Positions 1 to 6,233 of a stretch of 7,920 nt of DNA are shown here, in pieces. Made by a program: the position numbers and the translations under genes. Numbering within the stretch: position 1 is the first letter of the stretch; each line of letters begins with the position of its first letter. Source of the DNA: Pelotomaculum sp. UBA5255 (GTDB lineage Bacteria; Bacillota; Desulfotomaculia; Desulfotomaculales; Pelotomaculaceae); the NCBI GenBank assembly GCA_002408725.1, contig DHTR01000060.1:2652-10571 (forward strand). The letters run 5' to 3'. Under the pieces are notes generated by a model. The model saw nothing but the letters and a program-made list of their open reading frames with translations. It did not search any database and was not told the origin of the DNA.

Positions 1-1
1 G

Positions 2-2284
2 GCTAAAGAAATCGGCGCCTATATCAATACTACCTATAATGGAGCCAATTCTTACCCCTTCCTGGTTCGTGTTTTGTCCGCCCGCATCAACAATCCGAAT
101 GATTTGACCAGCGCCTTGCTTTCTCTGCAAAAAGGATACTCTTCCGAAAGATACCTTTACCTGCAGTTTATGCAACAGGCTTGGCCAAGAATTTTTAGCG
201 ATCCGGACGAAGCCGTGCAGTGGCTGGACCGGATTCACACCGAACTGAGCAACCCTAAGGCCAGGCGAAACATTGTTTATGCCGTCGGTGTTGTTGCCCG
301 GCAGCTTAGCGGGGCCGACCGTGCGGCCGTCATTGGTTGGCTGTGGCGCGCGCAGGAAAAAGAACCCGATGCTGCTTACCGCTGCAACCAGCTTTTTACC
401 CTTTATCAACTGGGAGAGGCGAAAGCGTTGAAGACGTTGGACGGTCTCTATGCCGGTCTTGCTTCCGCCAAGGAAAGAGCTGATTTAATCCGTATAATTG
501 CCGGCTCCAACCTCTCACAGCAGAAAGAAGCCGGTATAAACGATTTGATTGAGTGGCTGTGGAAAACAGCCGAAACGGACGCTTCGCCGTATTGCCGCCA
601 GGAATGCCTTGCCGTCCTCTACACGGATTTGGGCCAGGAAAAGGCCTTGGAGTGGTTCGTGCGGGATACGGACCAAAACGGAGTGGCTACCCCGGCTCAA
701 AAAGAATGGGTTTTTCAAACAGACTGGCGGTTGTTGAAGGCTGCCGGCCAAAAATTCCCGCAAAGCTTCCTGGGCCGGGGGGTCAAGGTCTACGAAGAAG
801 TGCGGGGGCAGCCTTATTTTGAAATAGACCGTACAGAGGAATCATTTAACACTGTCTGGGTGCCTCCATACGGGGATGAGGAGTACGACCCGGACGACCG
901 GGAAATCCCCGGCTGGGAAGAGTTCTTGGCTGAGTTTTCCCGCCACCCGGCCGCTGACGACGCCGCCTACCGCCTGGCCCGCTGTTACGAGATCAAGGAA
1001 CGTTTTGCCGACGCCATAAAAACGATGCAGCAGGCGCGCTTTTTACCCGACGGGGACATGCGCTACGCAGCAGACGGCAGGTTGGTCTACATCCTGGACG
1101 TGAGGATGACTTACAACCAGCTCAAGGCGCTGTCCTTGGAAAAACTGGAACCGCCCCTGCAGGCCTTTGTCAACTATTCCCTGGCCGTCAAGGAAATTCG
1201 CCGGGAGGATTATGCACAGGCCGCTTCCAGGCTCGAGGAATTTTTAAAACAGGAAGATCTGGCAGTCAGCCAGAATAGCTTACCGTTTAACTATTTTAAC
1301 GACTTAGATGAATACGACTTCCGCGGCTCTGTGGAAAAGCAGCTGGTCGAAGTAAAAAGAATTGCCGGTTTGCAGGCGCAGTGGGAAAAATCAAAGGATC
1401 CCGCTGACTTGTACGGTCTGGCGGCGGCCATCTTTCATAACGAGATGCTGTACTACAACCACCTGTGGGCCGGGCAGCGCCAGTATTACAACTGGTTGGG
1501 GCATATCAACAGTACGGGCCACGGCCACGCGCCGGCGGAAATGGCTGTTTTCGTGCGGGAGATGATCAACTACAACCACAGCCTGCCCTATTTCCAGCAG
1601 GCCTATCAGGATCAGTCCTTCCCCCTGGAGCTGAAGGCCAAGGCGCTTTACTCCACCGGCCTTTCTTACATCGGCCTGGACGAGTGGGGACAGGACGCTT
1701 CCTTCGGCTTCAACATGCCGGAAATTACAGAAAAAATAGTTACCACCTACCGGCAATTTGTCCAAGAATACCCGGACAGCTCCATGGCCGATGACGCCCT
1801 GCTGGCCCTTGGCGCTTACACCGGCGATGCCGCTTATCTGCAAAGAATATTAGAGGAATACCCTCAAAGCGACAGCATCGAAAAAGCGAAAAACCTTATT
1901 CAAGAGATGGGATCGCCGTATTACCGGCCTGTTGATCTGTATGGAAGGCCGGTGCCCTTCAAGATCATGTCCCAGGATGATGAAAGCGTCCCGCAAGAAA
2001 TCAAGGAGTGGATAGCCGCCAACACCATGCAGCCCTTTACCGGCTCGAAAACCCTGGGTGGATGGAGCTATCTGCTCGCCGCTGCGGGAGAAAAGCCGAC
2101 GGCCGGCTACAGCGTGGGGGTCATCAGTATCTCCGGCAGTTCGGGCAAGTTGAAGGTTTATTACCGGATTGACGGCCCGGCGCCCGGTCAGGTGACAGCA
2201 CAGGTGATCACCTGCCCGTATGTTTTAATACGTATCCCGGCAAATAAGGCGACGGTGGAATTCGTGGAGGGAAGTCCCTGGTGA
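2..2284 (+). CDS. Helical-repeat (TPR/HEAT-like) protein with PrcB-like C-terminal domain, 5' end missing
   Basis: The reading frame is open from the first complete codon, so the gene starts upstream and 760 residues are visible. It ends in TGA at 2282-2284. The N-terminal half is helical and contains a duplicated unit: visible residues 111-146 (IGWLWRAQEKEPDAAYRCNQ and onward) and 183-219 (IEWLWKTAETDASPYCRQEC and onward) align almost throughout. Later segments (about 317-345, 388-416, 547-560 and 580-632) have the Ala/Tyr/Leu spacing of TPR or BamD-like repeats, for example YRLARCYEIKERFADAI and YRQFVQEYPDSSMADDALLA. The last 70 residues or so (GGWSYLLAAAGEKPTAGYSV, then PAPGQVTAQVITCPYVLIRI) resemble the PrcB C-terminal domain (PF14343), found in secreted or envelope proteins. 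Function is unknown; a scaffold or protease-partner role outside the membrane is inference. Any signal peptide would lie upstream. Base composition is clearly more GC-rich than that of the following gene. Confidence 0.85.
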   Translation, partial: AKEIGAYINTTYNGANSYPFLVRVLSARINNPNDLTSALLSLQKGYSSERYLYLQFMQQAWPRIFSDPDEAVQWLDRIHTELSNPKARRNIVYAVGVVARQLSGADRAAVIGWLWRAQEKEPDAAYRCNQLFTLYQLGEAKALKTLDGLYAGLASAKERADLIRIIAGSNLSQQKEAGINDLIEWLWKTAETDASPYCRQECLAVLYTDLGQEKALEWFVRDTDQNGVATPAQKEWVFQTDWRLLKAAGQKFPQSFLGRGVKVYEEVRGQPYFEIDRTEESFNTVWVPPYGDEEYDPDDREIPGWEEFLAEFSRHPAADDAAYRLARCYEIKERFADAIKTMQQARFLPDGDMRYAADGRLVYILDVRMTYNQLKALSLEKLEPPLQAFVNYSLAVKEIRREDYAQAASRLEEFLKQEDLAVSQNSLPFNYFNDLDEYDFRGSVEKQLVEVKRIAGLQAQWEKSKDPADLYGLAAAIFHNEMLYYNHLWAGQRQYYNWLGHINSTGHGHAPAEMAVFVREMINYNHSLPYFQQAYQDQSFPLELKAKALYSTGLSYIGLDEWGQDASFGFNMPEITEKIVTTYRQFVQEYPDSSMADDALLALGAYTGDAAYLQRILEEYPQSDSIEKAKNLIQEMGSPYYRPVDLYGRPVPFKIMSQDDESVPQEIKEWIAANTMQPFTGSKTLGGWSYLLAAAGEKPTAGYSVGVISISGSSGKLKVYYRIDGPAPGQVTAQVITCPYVLIRIPANKATVEFVEGSPW

Positions 2285-2321
2285 AAACAGGATTAAACAA
2301 CAGAATAAGACTTATAATGCT

Positions 2322-2327
2322 AAGGAG
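2322..2327 (+). promoter_or_regulatory. Ribosome binding site fixing the start of the stalk/RsiV-like gene
   Basis: AAGGAG lies 10 bases before the ATG at 2338. It decides between that ATG and an in-frame GTG at 2281, which has no such site and would add 19 residues in front of an otherwise perfect signal peptide. Confidence 0.8.
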
Positions 2328-2337
2328 TGTCGATCTC

Positions 2338-3426
2338 ATGACTAAAAAGGTTTTTATGGCAGCAGTAATTATTTCCATGCTTTTGTCAATACCTGCATTT
2401 GGTTTTGCGGCAACTGACAGTCAACCTGTAATCGTGCTGGACGGTACTAAAATTGAGGCCGCCGCCTATATTGACGGAGGAAATGTTTATTTGCCGCTGC
2501 GGGCGGTTGGTGAAGCGCTTGGATATGAAATACAGTGGTCGGGAAAGGATAATCCGATATCCGTCTCCAAGCCCGGGAAAAATATAATGATTGACCTGAA
2601 TAACCATAAAATAACCGCGAATGACCATCTTTATTATATGAGCGGAGATTACAACATCGTCGCAGACAGTACCTACATGGGGGCGGATTTCTTCTCTGAC
2701 AACTTGGGGCTTAAAGTCCGGTGGGACAGGCAAAACGGAATGGTTCAACTTGAAAGCGTAAAAGAGAATGCAATCTCCATAAAGGCAATAATAGAAGCTT
2801 CTGAGACCGATATAATCGAAACAACCTTACAGTATCCGCAGATTGACGGTTTGATTGATAAAACCGTGCAGGACAGTATAAACTCGCTCTTCAAGGAATT
2901 AGCTATGGATGCCAAAAATGAGGGGCTGAAAAATGCGGATGAAATGGAAAAGGTCATAGCGTCCGGGTATACAGGCAGTCCAAATAAGTGTGAAACCTAT
3001 TTCGACTACCGGTTGAAATACAATCAAAACGGATTGCTAGGCGTTGTATTCTTGAATTACCAATATACCGGAGGAGCGCATGGACTTACGGTGCAAAGCT
3101 CCCATACCCTTGACCTGAAAACAGGTGCAGAATACAAGCTTGGGGATCTGGTGAAGGTTGATGCAGACTATGTTTCTTATATCAGCGATATCGTCAGGAA
3201 TGTGATAAATGAGAGGGTAAAGGAAGGAATATTGCCTGATTATTCAATTGCATCCTTTGAAGCCATCAAGGAAGACCAGGACTTTTACCTGTCTAATGAT
3301 GCGGTTGTGGTCTATTTCCAGCAGTATGAATATTGGCCCTATGCCGCCGGCATACAGGAATTCCCGGTTGAATTTTCAGTATTAAACGATATGCTGAAAC
3401 CCGATTTTAGTTTTTTGTACAATTAA
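2338..3426 (+). CDS. Secreted copper amine oxidase N-like (stalk) domain protein with RsiV-like DUF4163/DUF3298 region
   Basis: Encodes 362 residues from the ATG with the good ribosome site. Residues 1-25 form a standard Sec signal peptide: MTKK, a hydrophobic stretch, and a likely cut after GFA at 24. Residues about 31-141 match the copper amine oxidase N-terminal domain (PF07833); the hallmark LPLRAVGEALGYEIQW is at 52-67 and GLKVRWD at 124-130. In Gram-positive bacteria this domain is usually a surface stalk module, not an enzyme. Residues about 146-355 match the DUF4163 plus DUF3298 pair seen in the ectodomain of RsiV and in PdaC, including YTGGAHG at 243-249 and the C-terminal EYWPYAAGIQEFPVEF strand. 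RsiV binds lysozyme through this region; whether this protein does so is inference. There is no transmembrane anchor after the signal peptide, so it is probably secreted or held on the wall by the stalk domain. It lies 53 bases after the previous gene and may share its transcript. Confidence 0.88.
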   Translation: MTKKVFMAAVIISMLLSIPAFGFAATDSQPVIVLDGTKIEAAAYIDGGNVYLPLRAVGEALGYEIQWSGKDNPISVSKPGKNIMIDLNNHKITANDHLYYMSGDYNIVADSTYMGADFFSDNLGLKVRWDRQNGMVQLESVKENAISIKAIIEASETDIIETTLQYPQIDGLIDKTVQDSINSLFKELAMDAKNEGLKNADEMEKVIASGYTGSPNKCETYFDYRLKYNQNGLLGVVFLNYQYTGGAHGLTVQSSHTLDLKTGAEYKLGDLVKVDADYVSYISDIVRNVINERVKEGILPDYSIASFEAIKEDQDFYLSNDAVVVYFQQYEYWPYAAGIQEFPVEFSVLNDMLKPDFSFLYN

Positions 3427-3613
3427 ATACCAACCAGAGCGGGGCGGTATCGGCCTCCTGGTCGGTGACGCGGATAAACGCCAGCCATTGGCCGTCGTGA
3501 GACCAGGTGGTTGGCTGACGTACATTCGCTACAGTGATGATCAGATGAAATGGCATATCATTAACTTCATATGATTGGCTCCCATCCGACTTGACGATGA
3601 AAAGTACAGGCTC
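3407..3613 (-). pseudogene. Remnant of a TolB/WD40-like beta-propeller gene
   Basis: On the minus strand the frame between a TGA at 3616-3614 and a TAA at 3409-3407 is open for 68 codons. It begins EPVLFIVKSDGSQSYEVND and later reads QPTTWSHDGQWLAFIRVTDQ, ending APLWLV. The pairing of xLFIVxSDGS with a WSxDGxWLAFI strand, and then another LWLV strand, is the signature of WD40-like propeller blades (PD40, PF07676; TolB C-terminal type). Such proteins normally have many blades and several hundred residues; here only about one and a half remain. The only ATG in frame (3556-3554) falls in the middle of the fragment and has no ribosome site, and a second in-frame stop lies at 3625-3623. The last codons overlap the 3' end of the convergent stalk-domain gene. 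It is therefore read as a decayed fragment. The rest of the 307-base gap (3614-3733) shows no gene, promoter or terminator I can support. Confidence 0.6.
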
Positions 3614-3733
3614 TCACATTATTTATCAGAAAGACAACTCCACTGGGCTTGAGCTTCTTTGCTTGAATTCTTAGGTAAACTTACCGTTTGTGGTGATAAG
3701 GGAAGCCTATTATGACCAATCCGGTACTTTTAA

Positions 3734-3949
3734 TTGGGGAAGTTATTAAAGCATCCGGCTATAAAACCAAAGGCCGAAGGAGGCAAAGGCCTGATGTGGG
3801 TGCGGGTGGAGGGTGAAAAAGCTTCCATCTGGCGTGCCGAGCCGGATGGGGGAGAGCAGGGCCTGATTTATGAAGATCCGGATATCCCCCAGGGCTATTA
3901 TGGCGCCAACAACTGGAAGGTAGTTATGGCCTGGTGCGTCCATAAATAG
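3734..3949 (+). pseudogene. Short ORF, probable beta-propeller fragment
   Basis: The 71-codon frame opens with TTG directly after a stop at 3731-3733 and has no ribosome site there. A better start is the ATG at 3794, preceded by AAGGAGG at 3777-3783 with 10 bases between; this would give a 51-residue product. The visible sequence GLMWVRVEGEKASIWRAEPD followed by GG resembles the end of one propeller strand and the 'xIWxxxPDGG' start of the next, as in TolB-like proteins. The neighbouring minus-strand remnant has the comparable LAFIRVTDQ...PLWLV. I think this is also a broken propeller gene, here on the opposite strand. The tail (YYGANNWKVVMAWCVHK) is unrecognised. The alternative is a genuine small protein made from the ATG at 3794. 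It ends 40 bases before the radical SAM gene. Confidence 0.4.
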
Positions 3950-3989
3950 TTGAAATCAAAATTTAGATAAGGAAAAAGAAGGAATTACG

Positions 3990-5255
3990 ATGCTTTCAAC
4001 CCTTCTAAGGGTTTTTTTGGCCGGACAGTTGAAGCCTTTTTGCTTGAATTCAGGCGAAACGCCTCAATTTGACTCATCCCTAAAAAACTTTGGGCTTTAC
4101 GTGCATATTCCCTTCTGCCGGTGGATTTGCCCTTTTTGCCCTTATAATAAGTGCCTGTACCGGGAAGATAAGGCAGATGAATACTGCAAAGCCCTTTTAC
4201 TGGAACTGCTGCGCTACAAGGAAATATTCAGCAGCGCCCGGATTGACTCGGTTTATTTCGGCGGCGGAACTCCTACCTCAGTAACCCCGAAGTTGGTTCA
4301 ACTGATAAACAGAATCAAGGGGCTTTTCAATACAGGTAACTGTATCGGGGTGGAGGCTCACCCAAACGACCTCAACCCGGAGAACCTGAGATTACTCCGG
4401 GAGGCCGGGGTGAATATGTTGAGCGTCGGGGTTCAAACATTCAACAGCCGGTTTTTAAAGGTTATCGGCAGGCCGTACGACGGACCGACAGCGGTAGACG
4501 CGGTTAGAATGGCTGTTGACGCCGGGTTTGATACTGTTGACGTGGATTTGATCTTTGCCCTGCCCGGACAGGAATTGGGCGATGCTGTAAACGACGTAGC
4601 CAAAGCTTTTGAACTGGGCGCTCACCAGGTTTCGGCCTACCCGCTGATCGTATTTCCCTACACCGGGATGGACTCTTACATCAGACGTCTTGGACTGAGG
4701 AAAACCGGCATGGTGGCCGAGAAAAAAATGCTGGACGCCATTGTAGATCTGGCTCAAAAATGCGGGTATAAAAGGACCTCTATCTGGACCTATACGCGCG
4801 AAGGGGCGCCCAGATACAGCTCGGTGACACGGGAAAGGTTCGTCAGTATCGGCGCCGGGGCCGCTTCCCTAAATAGCGGTTACTTTTACTTGAACACTTT
4901 TGACGTGGGTCAATATATTAACGCCGTTAAAAAAGACCTGCCGGTTTCAATAGGGATGAAAATGCCCGCTCGGTTGGAAATGCTGTACTGGCTCTACTGG
5001 CGGATGTATGATCTGAATATCCCGGTCCAGCGTTTCCTGGAACTGTTTCATGAACCTATTAAACGCCGCTTCAGCCTTTTATTGGCAGCGTTACGTATTT
5101 GCGGCCTTGCCGTTTTGGAAGATGACTCGTTCAAGCTGACCCCAAAAGGGGCTTACCTGTTTCACCTTGTGGAGAAGGGCCACTCCTGGGACTACCTGTG
5201 CCGGGTTTGGGCTAGAAGCCTGAAAGAGCCCTGGCCTGGGGAAATCCGTTTTTAG
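3990..5255 (+). CDS. HemN/HemW-like radical SAM protein
   Basis: A 421-residue cytoplasmic iron-sulfur enzyme of the oxygen-independent coproporphyrinogen oxidase-like family. The start ATG has GAAGGA (3978-3983) six bases upstream. LYVHIPFCRWICPFCPYNKC at 36-55 carries the radical SAM CX3CX2C cluster ligands C43, C47 and C50. GGGTPT at 91-96 is the SAM-binding glycine motif, VEAHPNDL at 121-128 and LSVGVQTFN at 144-152 follow, and DVDLIFALPGQ matches the usual 'D-x-I-x-G-L-P-G-Q' strand. The C-terminal part (RYSSVTRERFVSIGAGAASL, then a winged-helix-like tail) fits the HemN-type extension. Length is close to HemN/HemW. Two differences argue against a true coproporphyrinogen dehydrogenase: HemN has CX3CX2CXC, whereas the fourth Cys here (C55) is five positions after C50, and the usual Arg before LSxGVQ is Met143. 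A heme-chaperone (HemW-like), heme-degrading or other role is possible; the substrate cannot be named. No other tetrapyrrole gene is nearby. A terminator-like hairpin occupies codons 3-10. Confidence 0.85.
   Translation: MLSTLLRVFLAGQLKPFCLNSGETPQFDSSLKNFGLYVHIPFCRWICPFCPYNKCLYREDKADEYCKALLLELLRYKEIFSSARIDSVYFGGGTPTSVTPKLVQLINRIKGLFNTGNCIGVEAHPNDLNPENLRLLREAGVNMLSVGVQTFNSRFLKVIGRPYDGPTAVDAVRMAVDAGFDTVDVDLIFALPGQELGDAVNDVAKAFELGAHQVSAYPLIVFPYTGMDSYIRRLGLRKTGMVAEKKMLDAIVDLAQKCGYKRTSIWTYTREGAPRYSSVTRERFVSIGAGAASLNSGYFYLNTFDVGQYINAVKKDLPVSIGMKMPARLEMLYWLYWRMYDLNIPVQRFLELFHEPIKRRFSLLLAALRICGLAVLEDDSFKLTPKGAYLFHLVEKGHSWDYLCRVWARSLKEPWPGEIRF
3998..4018 (+). terminator. Intrinsic terminator-like hairpin inside the start of the radical SAM gene
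   Basis: AACCCT (3998-4003), loop TCTA, AGGGTT (4008-4013) form a perfect 6-bp stem, and the right arm runs into seven consecutive T (4012-4018). This is the form of a rho-independent terminator for plus-strand transcripts. It begins 8 bases after the first base of the start codon, so it lies within codons 3-10. It may end transcripts coming from the debris region upstream, act as an attenuator for the radical SAM gene, or be chance in Leu-Arg-Val-Phe codons. Confidence 0.5.
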
Positions 5256-5268
5256 GCGGGTACTGAGT

Positions 5269-5385
5269 ATGTTCAGAAAACTTTCCTATTACGACAGATG
5301 GGCTTGCCAAACCTATCTCTTCAGCGCTATGGAAGAACAGATAGAAGCCCACCACCAGCCGTTTCATATACTGGTGAAGGGATAG
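5269..5385 (+). CDS. Possible small ORF or truncated gene, 38 residues
   Basis: An ATG 13 bases after the radical SAM stop opens 38 codons beginning MFRKLSYYDRWACQTYLFSA and ending in HILVKG with a TAG. The only candidate ribosome site is a poor AGGCGGG at 5254-5260, overlapping the preceding stop. The composition is protein-like (aromatic, charged, with an EEQIEAHH segment) and the spacing suits the end of an operon, but I do not recognise a family. It could be the 5' stump of a longer gene cut off before the convergent membrane-protein gene, whose stop lies 22 bases further on. Confidence 0.3.
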   Translation: MFRKLSYYDRWACQTYLFSAMEEQIEAHHQPFHILVKG

Positions 5386-5407
5386 CTCTCACTGTTCAAC
5401 AAAAATA

Positions 5408-6094
5408 TCAATATTTGTTTGTCCTTAATTTCAGGTTTTTTAGCCACAAATGATATCCGGCTGCCAAGAAAAATGTTAGGGCTATGCTTATCGAAAAAGG
5501 AATAAGAAACTCAGACGAAAGAGGAGTGGCTGCTGTTTTTCCCGCCAAAACGAAAGGTATCATGCCGGGCGTAAGTCCTAACAATGTGGATAGTATGAAA
5601 TGGGGATATTGTACATCTGTCGCACCTATGAACATGCTCGTAAGATCGGCCGGCGGCCCGGGGACAAACCGAATAAGGAAGCAACTCATCACACTGTTTC
5701 CGTTGAAATATTCCAGTATTCGTCTTGCACGCTCATTTTTCTCTATTAAACTAATTACACTTCTACGGCCCAGGCGGCGCCCCATGAAAAAGCAGATTGT
5801 CATTTCCACAGTAAGGCAGAAGTAGGTTATCACAATTGCCCATAATGTCGGAAACATTAAGCCTGCGCTGATATAGAGAACTACGTGAGGAATGATCATT
5901 ATTACTGTTTTTAAACAGTAAATTCCCAGCAATACCAGTAAAGCCAGTGCGGTAGAATTTAGTGTGATTTTCTGTATGTCTGTTGCAGAAAGGCACTCAG
6001 TGTAAGGGTAGTAAATAATAATTATTATAATGGTTATAAAAATGGAAATTAGTATGGTATATTTTACTTTTTTATTCATGTAAAATTTCCCCAT
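5408..6094 (-). CDS. TVP38/TMEM64 (DedA-superfamily, VTT domain) membrane protein
   Basis: A 228-residue integral membrane protein. An N-terminal Lys-rich start is followed by a very hydrophobic helix (about 12-29), further helices at about 47-68, 70-104 and 164-185, and a C-terminal helix at about 194-217. The VTT/SNARE-associated Golgi domain (PF09335) is shown by FFMGRRLGRR at 102-111 and by CFLIRFVPGPPADLTSMFIG at 138-157, followed by the re-entrant GLTPGMIP at 173-180. Members of the wider DedA superfamily act in lipid-carrier recycling and membrane homeostasis; the job of the TVP38 branch in bacteria is poorly defined. Two starts are possible: ATG at 6094, or ATG at 6079 (MNKKVKYT), which has GGGGA nine bases before it and gives 223 residues. 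It lies 139 bases after the anti-sigma gene on the same strand, so it could be the third gene of that unit or independently expressed. Confidence 0.85.
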   Translation of the reverse strand: MGKFYMNKKVKYTILISIFITIIIIIIYYPYTECLSATDIQKITLNSTALALLVLLGIYCLKTVIMIIPHVVLYISAGLMFPTLWAIVITYFCLTVEMTICFFMGRRLGRRSVISLIEKNERARRILEYFNGNSVMSCFLIRFVPGPPADLTSMFIGATDVQYPHFILSTLLGLTPGMIPFVLAGKTAATPLSSEFLIPFSISIALTFFLAAGYHLWLKNLKLRTNKY

Positions 6095-6187
6095 CCCATA
6101 ATGCTTCTCTCAAAAGCAATGCTTATGAATTAAGTCGTTTCTAAAGACCTTGACAGCATTCTAAAAAGACATGTACCCAAAGCATAT

Positions 6188-6210
6188 CCTATAAATTCAA
6201 TGTATATAGG
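6188..6210. repeat. Short inverted repeat between the anti-sigma and TVP38 genes
   Basis: CCTATA (6188-6193) and TATAGG (6205-6210) are perfect inverted arms separated by 11 bases. The site lies in the only sizeable gap of the right-hand cluster, about 100 bases before the TVP38-family start. It might be an operator, but arms of six AT-rich bases can easily arise by chance and there is no T-run for a terminator. Confidence 0.2.
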
Positions 6211-6233
6211 CGCCCTTGACACCCGTGCTCACC

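Noticed and set aside
74..76. TTG as the start of the first gene
   Set aside because: The frame continues open to the window edge with protein-like sequence and there is no ribosome site before the TTG; the gene is cut by the window.
1391..1843. 150-codon open frame on the minus strand inside the first gene
   Set aside because: Antisense shadow of a well-supported coding frame in GC-rich sequence, with no family resemblance.
2281..2283. GTG start overlapping the previous stop for the stalk/RsiV-like gene
   Set aside because: It would place 19 charged residues before a perfect signal peptide; the ATG at 2338 has AAGGAG at good distance.
2313..2318. TATAAT as a -10 box
   Set aside because: No matching -35 at 16-18 bases, and transcription would start within the ribosome site of the next gene.
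3482..3517. CAGCCA...TGGCTG inverted repeat
   Set aside because: Six-base arms inside the propeller remnant with no T-run; most likely chance.
3658..4051. The 13-mer TTTGCTTGAATTC at 3658-3670 and again at 4039-4051
   Set aside because: One 13-base match in a window this size is within chance, and the flanks do not extend it; not supported as attachment sites.
5398..5420. AT-rich inverted repeat (AACAAAAATAT / ATATTTGTT) as a bidirectional terminator between convergent genes
   Set aside because: The arms differ in length and need a bulge, there is no GC core and the T-run is weak; it overlaps the end of the TVP38-family gene.
6150..6155. TTGACA as a plus-strand -35 box
   Set aside because: No acceptable -10 at 16-18 bases and no plus-strand gene follows.
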